DNA of 64,000 nucleotides, taken from positions 1-64,000 of the forward strand of contig NZ_NRRN01000002.1 in NCBI RefSeq assembly GCF_016583625.1. The letters are read 5' to 3'. Each line of letters begins with the position of its first letter. Position 1 is the stretch's first letter. Source of the stretch: Halorhodospira abdelmalekii (lineage in GTDB: Bacteria > Pseudomonadota > Gammaproteobacteria > Nitrococcales > Halorhodospiraceae). Of this stretch, positions 37,941 to 45,076 are shown one piece after another. Made by a program: the position numbers and the translations under genes. Under the pieces are notes generated by a model. That model did not search any database. It was not told the origin of the DNA and saw nothing but the letters and a program-made list of their open reading frames with translations.

Positions 37941-39326
37941 ATGATGACATCAAGGGTGAGTTGGAGCCGAAGGTTCGAAGCAATGTCGGTGCTCTTTTCG
38001 GGGAGCGTATCTGATCACCGTCTACGGGATCGTGCAGCCCTGTTTTTATTTGGGTGTGTTGCCACGTTCTTGGTTTTGATAGGTGTCACCCCGGCAAAAG
38101 CCGAGACATTCGACGACCGGGTGTTGGTCGTTGTGGATGAGAGCGAAGGAGAAAGCAGCGTTGCGGGAGCCTTAGCGCGTACCGGGCTTGAGGAAACAGC
38201 AACGATTGTTGATGATCTGAGCGGTTTCGAGCGGGAACTCTCCGCAAATGATTACGATCTCGTGATTGTGGGCGCTCAAAGGTCAGGAGAATTTGCCTCG
38301 GCTGTTGCCCCGGTCGTTGAATCCTATGTCGATGATGGGGGGAGGGTTGTCGCGACGATTTGGACGGGGGAGAGTTTAGCGCGGGTGCTGAGTGCGGAAC
38401 CCGTCTCCGAGAATGACGAGCGGATTCAAACAGATGCCCACCCAATATTCCAAGCGGCCTCCATGGCGGAGACGGAAATCGATTTGGATAACCCCGGTTG
38501 GACTGTATTCAGCCGATCATGGAGACCGCTGGGTGACGCTGAAGGTGTTGGGCAATTAGGTGACGGAGCCGCATTAGTGATCGGGAATGAAGGGCGAACG
38601 GCGGTTATTGGGCCGCTATTTGATTCCTTCGATGATGTACAAGAAGGTGAGCGGTTCGTCGCTAATGTGATGCGCTGGATCTTAACGGGGGGGGCGACTC
38701 CACCGGAGATCTCCACGGCAGAGCCCGATATACATTCCCCCGCAGTGGCAGAGCTTTCAGGAGTCTTGGAAGACCCAGGGGATGCCGCTGTTGATTTGTA
38801 TCTCGAACTGGGTACGACCCCGGATCTTGCTGATGCACAACGACACTCGACTCGCCCGGAGGTGAGTTCGGAGCCGACGGTGTTTTCGTATCGCGCTGAA
38901 GACCTGGATCCTGGCGAAGTCTATTACTTTCGCGCGGTTGGTATATCCCGTGCCGGTCACGTTGAAGGCGAGATTCGTGAATTGGCCGTGTCGACCGCGG
39001 CACTGGACCTGCCGCAGTTAGAGGGGTTGTGGTCGGATACCGAGCTGCGGGGGGTGACGCTGTCGGCGTCGTGGTCGGAGGCCCCGGATTTGGAGCCGGA
39101 GTGGGTTGGTTTCGAGTACGTGCCGGCGGGAGGGGATTTTGCTGACATAGAGCGGGTCTCGGCGAATATGGAGGATGAGACGCTGACCGCGGAGCTGCGT
39201 GGGCTGCACGATGGCGAGGCGTACCACGTGCGAGCGGTGGCGGAGTTTGGAGATGATCGCACGGCCACGGCGAGCGACTGGGTGCGTCTGCAGTTGCTGG
39301 GTCTAGGGGCGGCTGGGGGGGCCTAA
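37941..39326 (+). CDS. Exported protein with a GATase/ThuA-like domain and Fn3-like repeats
   Basis: The 461-residue protein follows GGAGGCGGAG. A hydrophobic segment (about residues 33-51) ending TPAKA suggests export, with the rest in the periplasm or outside. Residues about 55-240 have alternating strand/helix character (VLVVVDESEG, NDYDLVIVGAQRSGEFASAV, DDGGRVVATIWTGE), like class-I glutamine amidotransferase/ThuA folds, but I see no catalytic Cys. Residues about 250-355 and 360-455 look like two Fn3-type beta domains; LDPGEVYYFRAVGISRAGHV is a typical Fn3 end. The second is nearly duplicated in the next gene. First gene of the cluster; its stop overlaps the next start (TAATG). Confidence 0.6.
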   Translation: MMTSRVSWSRRFEAMSVLFSGSVSDHRLRDRAALFLFGCVATFLVLIGVTPAKAETFDDRVLVVVDESEGESSVAGALARTGLEETATIVDDLSGFERELSANDYDLVIVGAQRSGEFASAVAPVVESYVDDGGRVVATIWTGESLARVLSAEPVSENDERIQTDAHPIFQAASMAETEIDLDNPGWTVFSRSWRPLGDAEGVGQLGDGAALVIGNEGRTAVIGPLFDSFDDVQEGERFVANVMRWILTGGATPPEISTAEPDIHSPAVAELSGVLEDPGDAAVDLYLELGTTPDLADAQRHSTRPEVSSEPTVFSYRAEDLDPGEVYYFRAVGISRAGHVEGEIRELAVSTAALDLPQLEGLWSDTELRGVTLSASWSEAPDLEPEWVGFEYVPAGGDFADIERVSANMEDETLTAELRGLHDGEAYHVRAVAEFGDDRTATASDWVRLQLLGLGAAGGA

Positions 39327-40756
39327 TGGCGGGGATGCAAGGTGATGCAATCGTGTGTATTGAGGGGGGCGGAGTGATTGATCAAACAGATACCACGACG
39401 GCCTGCGGTTCTACGGCCCGCCGGGGGATCTGGACAGCCGCCCTGGTCACTGCGCTGGCCAGTTTTCAGGGTGGCGGTGCGGCGATTGGCGGGCAGGGTG
39501 AATTCCGGGTCAGTGATTACGGTAGCGGGGTCATCACGAACAATTATCTTCACCGCGGCTATTACTTTGAGGTCTCCCGGGAGGTAACGGTCACCGCGCT
39601 TATTGGCGGGGGTGGTGCACAACCGAGACAGGAGCCCTTGGAGGCGTTCGGGGATCCGCCCGATTTCGGCTCAGCGGAGCCATTTGCCGTGGGACTGTTT
39701 GAAGCGAGTCTGGACCCCTCGCAGGGCGATTACGGCGAATATCGCCTAGAGCGGCTATTGACGCCGGAAGATCTGCAGTGGGAGGAGCGTGGTCCGGACC
39801 AGGTGCTGGAGATCCCGCCGGTGACCCTGGAGCCGGGACAGGGGTACTTCATCGGGCAGAACAGGGTGTCGCGAGGGCATCACTGGGCGCTGGACAATTC
39901 CGGGGGCGATGGTCTGATCGTCGATGATCTGATGGCGCACCCGCTGATTGAGGAGTGGGCGCCTCACCCGGGTTCGGGTGAGGAGGCCCGGTCGTTTCAG
40001 CCGAGCGGGACAGGACCGATCCAAGAGCGGGTCGGTACGGAGAGTACCAGCCATACGCCTATTCTTCCGCGCCTGGGCATGGTCTTTGAGACGGAGACCG
40101 ATCCGGCGACGGTGCGTACGGGTGAGGGCCATCGGGTGACTAGCGATGAGGCGCTGCTCCGTGGGGAGCTGACCGACACGGGTGACACGCAGACGAATCT
40201 CTATTTGGAATTCGGGCAGGATCCGGAACTGGCGGACGGTACGGTACGGGAGGCGGAGCCAGCGTCGACGCAAAGGCCGCGCCGGTTCGAGTTGCGCCAG
40301 GACGGCTTCGATCCGGGGGAGACTTACTACTACCGTGCGGTGGCGGTGAACGAGGCGGGTCGCGCGGAAGGTGAGATTCGCGAGCTGGATATGTCGGCGG
40401 TGGGGCTGAGCCTGCCGGATGTGGAGGGCTTGTGGGAGGACGACGGGGTGCTGCAGGGTGTGGCCCTGACGGCGTCGTGGTCGGGGGCATCGGATGCGGA
40501 GCCGGAGTGGGCCGGTTTCGAGTACGTGCCGGCGGGAGAAGATTTCTCGGACGCGGAGCGGGTGTCGGCGGATGCGGAAGGTGGGACGCTGACCGCGCAG
40601 CTGCGCGGTTTGCTCGATGGCAGGGCGTATCGGGTGCGGGCGGCGGCGGAGCTTGACGGTGAGCGCACGGTCTCGCCGAGCCGCTGGGTGCGTTTGCAGG
40701 GGCTGCAGGCATCGTCGGGCGCGCAGCTGCGCACCTTCGCGAGGCATGTGGATTGA
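39326..40756 (+). CDS. Exported Fn3-like protein, partial paralogue of the preceding gene
   Basis: The 476-residue protein starts at the TAATG overlap. A weak export signal (about residues 33-56, RRGIWTAALVTALASFQGGG) precedes a unique domain (about 58-235) with YLHRGYYFEVSREVTV and LEPGQGYFIGQN, possibly a beta-sandwich. The C-terminal 220 residues are Fn3-like and very close to those of the preceding protein: FDPGETYYYRAVAVNEAGRA, EPEWAGFEYVPAGEDFSDAE. Even the DNA is highly similar around 40470-40555 versus 39058-39143. No enzyme motif is seen. It may be a surface adhesive or ligand-binding partner of the system. Confidence 0.55.
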   Translation: MAGMQGDAIVCIEGGGVIDQTDTTTACGSTARRGIWTAALVTALASFQGGGAAIGGQGEFRVSDYGSGVITNNYLHRGYYFEVSREVTVTALIGGGGAQPRQEPLEAFGDPPDFGSAEPFAVGLFEASLDPSQGDYGEYRLERLLTPEDLQWEERGPDQVLEIPPVTLEPGQGYFIGQNRVSRGHHWALDNSGGDGLIVDDLMAHPLIEEWAPHPGSGEEARSFQPSGTGPIQERVGTESTSHTPILPRLGMVFETETDPATVRTGEGHRVTSDEALLRGELTDTGDTQTNLYLEFGQDPELADGTVREAEPASTQRPRRFELRQDGFDPGETYYYRAVAVNEAGRAEGEIRELDMSAVGLSLPDVEGLWEDDGVLQGVALTASWSGASDAEPEWAGFEYVPAGEDFSDAERVSADAEGGTLTAQLRGLLDGRAYRVRAAAELDGERTVSPSRWVRLQGLQASSGAQLRTFARHVD

Positions 40757-40846
40757 GTGTTTTCTAGGGCCTTTAGCCCGGACGGCGAGCGGGTGCTGTC
40801 GGGTTCATGGGACGGGGCGCTGCTCCTGTGGCAGGTGGTCCGCTGA
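40757..40846 (+). pseudogene. C-terminal WD40-repeat relic
   Basis: Directly after the stop of the previous gene and in its frame, 29 codons read FSRAFSPDGERVLSGSWDG and continue with ALLLWQVVR and a stop. This is the last blade of a WD40 propeller. No start or upstream blades are present. It looks like the tail of a former WD40 gene left when the present genes replaced it. The remaining 58 bp before the protease gene hold a ribosome-binding site (CGGGGGG). Confidence 0.65.
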
Positions 40847-40904
40847 GCCCGCTGAGTTGCTCGGGCATTGCCCGTAACCATCGCTGAACGGCACGGGGGG
40901 TATC

Positions 40905-43364
40905 GTGGCGACACGACAGACGATCATTCACCGGGATGAGTTGCAGGGGATCAGGCCGCTGATTTGGCGCGGTCAGGAGGTGTACTCGAAGTACGAGCAG
41001 ATTGTCTCGGTAGTGGGCGCACGGCTGGGAGAAGAGGTGGCGCAGTTATTTTCCCGACCGGTGGTGCCCGATCACCACGACGTACGCACGGGGCAGCCGG
41101 AGATCACCTGGCTGGCCGACCACGTCTCATCACCACGGCCGTTACCGGAACTGCCCGACTCGGAGCGGGAGGCGTGCACGGCGCGCTTGGGGCAGTTGCT
41201 GGAGCAGGTCACGGCGCTGGGTGAGGCGTTGAAAAAGGCGGATAAGCCTGATGAGCGCGAGCTTGGAGAGGTGCTTCAGCTGGCGGTGGAGGTGCCGGGA
41301 TTTGACTATGTGCTGGTCGAGCGGGGCCGGATGGTTCTGGTCTGCTGGGGGTTTCACGCAATCGAGGCCGATGAGCGTGAGCGCTTCCGGCTGATCAAGG
41401 CGCTGGAGCGTCCGGCGGCGGAAGAAGAGGGTGCCGGCGAGTCGCCCGAGCCGTCACGGACGGCACCGCCGCAGGCGCCGCCGCCGCCGCGGACGGAGCC
41501 GCCCACCGGTAGTGGCGGGTGGCGGCGCTGGCGTTGGATTGCGGCGATTCTTGGTGGTCTGCTGCTCTTGGTGCTGTTGGGGGTGCTGCTGTTCTGGTGG
41601 CTTCGCCCGGAACTGGTGCCGCCGGAGCCGGGTTTTCAGCCGGCCGATCCGGACCGTTTTGTGGACTACGATGACGAGCCGCTGGGCCGCCAGATCGTCG
41701 ACGGTCAGCTCCTGGTGCTGCTGGAGGAGGGGGTGGATACGCGGGAGATTCTGGAGCAGTACGCGCGGGCGTGGCAAGACGAAGGGATTCGGATTGCCGG
41801 GTACCGACCGACGGTTGGCCTGGTCCAGGTCGAGGTGGACGGCGAGTTGGCCGCTGCGAAGGCGTATCTTCAGGGGCTGCCGGAGGTCGAGGAGGCCACG
41901 CTCAATCCGGTGGACGAGATGGAGCAGTACGAGCCGAACGACCCGGGGTTTGATACCGAGGCCGAGGGGGGGGGTGCCAGGGACTGGGGCTACCACGCCA
42001 TCAACGCCTTCGAGGCGTGGGAGGTGACGCTCGGCAGCGAAGACATCAAGGTCGCTGTCATCGACGGCGATTTCGACCCGGAGCACCCGGAGGTTGCCGG
42101 ACCACGTGTCAGCGGTTTCAACGTGACCACCGGAGAGACCAACCTCGAGCCGGAGGCTGGCCACTCCCACGGCATCCACGTGGCGGCGACGGCCATCGGC
42201 GCGATCGATAACAACGAAGGGGTTGCCGGCGTCTGTCCGCGCTGCAGCGGACTTTTGATCGAGGCGTCGAGTGGTACGCAAGGGATGTTTGCTCAAACCA
42301 ACATCATTGATGCCATGGAATTGGCGCGCGATCGTGGTGCGGATGTGATCAATATGTCCCTTGGGGTCATCGTTCCTCCGGATGTCGATCCCGATCGGGT
42401 GGTCAGGGCAACACGTGCGTCCGAGAGGATCTACCAGCGTTTGATCGCCACTATGGAGGAAGAAGGTACGGTTGTTGTGGCGGCTGCCGGCAACGACGCT
42501 GTGCCGGCCCGGGTGGATCCCAGGAATCGGCAGGATGACTCGTTCGTGGTGGGTGCCGTTGAGCACGCCCTGGCTCCGGCCAGCTTTACCAACTACGGCG
42601 ACGTGGTGGATATCGCCGCCCCCGGCAAGGCAATCTACAGCGCCGTGGCTGGCGGTGGTTATGAGAAGGAGGAGGGCACCAGCATGGCCTCCCCGTTCGT
42701 TGCCGGGGCCGTTGGGCTGGTGCGCTCGGTCAATCCCGATCTGTCGCCGGCAGAGATCCGTGCCCTGTTAGTGGATACGGCGCAACCGCTGGAAGAGGAC
42801 CCGGACCGTCCGGTGGGGCAGCTGCTGGATGTGGCGGCTGCCGTGGAGGCGGCAAAACCGGACGACGGCGTCGAGCCTCCTGGAGAGTGTGACTGCCCCG
42901 AACTAGAGCGGCGGGTGGAGGAGTTGGAGCGGCGCCTAGAGGCGCTTGAAGAGTGCTGCAACGGGGAGCCCGGCGACGACGATCGGCTGATCATCCCCGG
43001 CGACCCCGATGAAGACGATCTGACCTTTGCCGAGGGTGTATGGCGAGCCAGTGAGGGTCTTACGCGTGATCGAGATGGTGTAGAGATCGAGATTGAGTTC
43101 CGGATCAGTGCCGATGGCAGTGGTCGTATTGCGTACGACGAGCCGGAAGGGGAGTGTCGAGCCGACCTGACGGTGACTCTCGAGGACAGGGTCCTCTCGA
43201 TGGAGCACGACGAGGTGGCAACGTGTCAGCACGACCCGGCAACCGCCTATAACCCGCATCAGTTTGAATGCGAAGCGCTGGCCGATGGCGTGGCCTGGTG
43301 CTCGGCGCAAAGCGTGGTGGACCCAGATCGCGATGTCGTGCGCTTCTTTATGGAGGAGCAGTAA
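40905..43364 (+). CDS. Membrane-anchored subtilisin-like (S8) serine protease with a cytoplasmic N-domain
   Basis: The 819-residue protein starts at GTG 40905. Residues 1-165 form a predicted cytoplasmic domain (IRPLIWRGQEVYSKYEQ, LFSRPVV, ITWLADH, FDYVLVERGRMVLVCWGF) shared with the next gene product. A Pro-rich linker (about 180-202) leads to one membrane helix (about 211-233). Residues about 255-345 resemble an I9-type propeptide. The S8 domain has all active-site parts: Asp387 (VAVIDGDFDPEHPEV), His422 (HSHGIHVAA), Asn530 (AAAGNDAVP) and Ser593 (GTSMASPFVAGA). A Cys-rich coiled coil (about 661-685, CPELERRVEELERRLEALEE) and a beta-rich C-domain follow. The protease should face the periplasm. 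The combination of this N-domain with S8 is new to me. Confidence 0.85.
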   Translation: MATRQTIIHRDELQGIRPLIWRGQEVYSKYEQIVSVVGARLGEEVAQLFSRPVVPDHHDVRTGQPEITWLADHVSSPRPLPELPDSEREACTARLGQLLEQVTALGEALKKADKPDERELGEVLQLAVEVPGFDYVLVERGRMVLVCWGFHAIEADERERFRLIKALERPAAEEEGAGESPEPSRTAPPQAPPPPRTEPPTGSGGWRRWRWIAAILGGLLLLVLLGVLLFWWLRPELVPPEPGFQPADPDRFVDYDDEPLGRQIVDGQLLVLLEEGVDTREILEQYARAWQDEGIRIAGYRPTVGLVQVEVDGELAAAKAYLQGLPEVEEATLNPVDEMEQYEPNDPGFDTEAEGGGARDWGYHAINAFEAWEVTLGSEDIKVAVIDGDFDPEHPEVAGPRVSGFNVTTGETNLEPEAGHSHGIHVAATAIGAIDNNEGVAGVCPRCSGLLIEASSGTQGMFAQTNIIDAMELARDRGADVINMSLGVIVPPDVDPDRVVRATRASERIYQRLIATMEEEGTVVVAAAGNDAVPARVDPRNRQDDSFVVGAVEHALAPASFTNYGDVVDIAAPGKAIYSAVAGGGYEKEEGTSMASPFVAGAVGLVRSVNPDLSPAEIRALLVDTAQPLEEDPDRPVGQLLDVAAAVEAAKPDDGVEPPGECDCPELERRVEELERRLEALEECCNGEPGDDDRLIIPGDPDEDDLTFAEGVWRASEGLTRDRDGVEIEIEFRISADGSGRIAYDEPEGECRADLTVTLEDRVLSMEHDEVATCQHDPATAYNPHQFECEALADGVAWCSAQSVVDPDRDVVRFFMEEQ

Positions 43365-43423
43365 GCCGGCAACCGTCGGCTCGTTCGGTTCGTATCGAGA
43401 ATCCGGTACCGGGAGAGGGGGCG

Positions 43424-45031
43424 ATGGCAGAAGAGCAGGAAATGCGTGTAATCACGGTAACGTCGTGCTCGGAGATCCGTCCGTTGATGGAGGGGGCAGT
43501 CGAAGTCGGCTATCTCTACGAGCAGTTTCGCAAGATTCTCGCCGAGCACGGGACGCACCGGCTGTTCGCCAAACCGGTGAAGGCGTTGGACGACAACGGG
43601 CGCCAGACGTTTCAGTGGCTCACCGATTTGCCGGGGGCAGTAGTCTCGTTTGTTGATCTGGACGACGAAGCCCAAGAGCAGTTACTGCGTCGCACCCAGG
43701 TCGAAATCCAGGAGTTGGAGACGCGCCTGCGGTCGGATCAGACGCTGCACGCCGGGGACAAACAAACACTGCTCTCGGCCCTGGAAAAGACGTTCGAGAT
43801 CCCGACTATTTCCGCTCTTTACCGTGTGGGCGATCGGCCGGTGCTGACGCAGTGGGGCCATCTGCTCCCCAACTGGGATGCGCCGCGGAGCATCCTGCGA
43901 GGCATCATCGGACAACGGATCGGTGAGATGGAGGCCGCCTGCATCTGGGTCCGCTTGCTGGAGCCGGATGGAAGCGCCGCATCGGAGTTGACCGTGGTCG
44001 CCCGAGATGGTCAGGGCATGATGTTGGGCAGTGCGCAGAGCGATCCCTCGGGGGTGGCCAAGATCACTGGTTTGTCCCCGGACGAGGAGGTCGCGGTGGC
44101 GTTGGCGCCGGAGGTTCGCGGCGCTTCGGCGGTGTCGAAGACCGCGAAGGCGGGCACCAACGCTGAGAGCGCTACGGTGACACTGACGCTGCAGCGGGAG
44201 CGCACCGTGACATTACGGGTGCTCAATGCCCGGGACGACACCCCATGGAAGGGGGTGGGGGTCACCCTGGAACGCAGCGGGGAAGAGATCCCCGTGGGTC
44301 AGACGGACGCTTCGGGCACTGTCGAGGTGCGGGATCTGCCGGTGGACACTGAGCAGATGGCGGTCCGCATCGCCCTAGCCGACGGCGCTACCCACCGTCA
44401 AAATATTGCTCTGTCGCCAGAGGAGACGGAGTACACCGTACGCCTCCGTGCTAAACGCGATTGGAAGCGGCCGCTGGCGTACGTCGCCGCCGGGTTGGTC
44501 GGGGTGGTTGGATTGACGGCGCTTCTTTGGTTGGTATGCCTTCTGCCGGGCGGCCCGGGGTGGTGTCATCGGGCGGAGCTGGTCCGTACCGTGGGGCCCA
44601 AATTCCAGGTGGCCGAACTGCCGGCTGGAACACGATACGCGCGCGTTGAGGCCTTGATGGCGGATGGGCGACCGGGAGTGCAGCTTTTCACCGTCGACTC
44701 TGAGCATCTAGCCGGCTCAGCCATGGCTGAGGTCGAGTTCGACCAACTGAGCGAGTCGGCGCAAGAGGAGTTGACCACCGCCGTCCATGATAATGTTCCC
44801 TCACTTTCAGTTGGTTATGACCCAGATGGTATCAATGAAGGGGACGCAGGCGATCCCCAGGGGTTGCAGTGGAGTGAGCACGGAGATATCCGCCTGGGTT
44901 TCAGTGGTCCCGTGGATGCGGGCGAGGTCCAGATTCTCGAGGTCGAGGAGACCGATACCGATCTCCTTGTGCTGGCTGACGAAGAAGCCACGTTGATGGT
45001 TACGTACGAGGATGAGAATGGGGATGAATAA
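43424..45031 (+). CDS. One-pass membrane protein sharing the protease N-domain; carboxypeptidase-regulatory-like domains
   Basis: A 535-residue protein; ATG 43424 follows GGGAGAGGGG. Residues about 8-150 (SCSEIRPLMEGAVEVGYLYEQ, RLFAKPVKAL, FQWLTDLPGA, VGDRPVLTQWGH) align by eye with residues 10-150 of the upstream protease. Residues about 172-258 and 260-342 are two beta-sandwich repeats of carboxypeptidase-regulatory type (DPSGVAKITGLSPDEEVAVA; DASGTVEVRDLP). One membrane helix follows (about 350-373), then a 160-residue acidic, probably periplasmic, domain. It lies directly before srfB, where srfA stands in enterobacterial srfABC; sequence identity to SrfA could not be judged. Confidence 0.6.
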   Translation: MAEEQEMRVITVTSCSEIRPLMEGAVEVGYLYEQFRKILAEHGTHRLFAKPVKALDDNGRQTFQWLTDLPGAVVSFVDLDDEAQEQLLRRTQVEIQELETRLRSDQTLHAGDKQTLLSALEKTFEIPTISALYRVGDRPVLTQWGHLLPNWDAPRSILRGIIGQRIGEMEAACIWVRLLEPDGSAASELTVVARDGQGMMLGSAQSDPSGVAKITGLSPDEEVAVALAPEVRGASAVSKTAKAGTNAESATVTLTLQRERTVTLRVLNARDDTPWKGVGVTLERSGEEIPVGQTDASGTVEVRDLPVDTEQMAVRIALADGATHRQNIALSPEETEYTVRLRAKRDWKRPLAYVAAGLVGVVGLTALLWLVCLLPGGPGWCHRAELVRTVGPKFQVAELPAGTRYARVEALMADGRPGVQLFTVDSEHLAGSAMAEVEFDQLSESAQEELTTAVHDNVPSLSVGYDPDGINEGDAGDPQGLQWSEHGDIRLGFSGPVDAGEVQILEVEETDTDLLVLADEEATLMVTYEDENGDE

Positions 45032-45076
45032 GCGGGATTTCGCCAACTCAGTTATTCGGGCAGGTTTTCATGGGGG

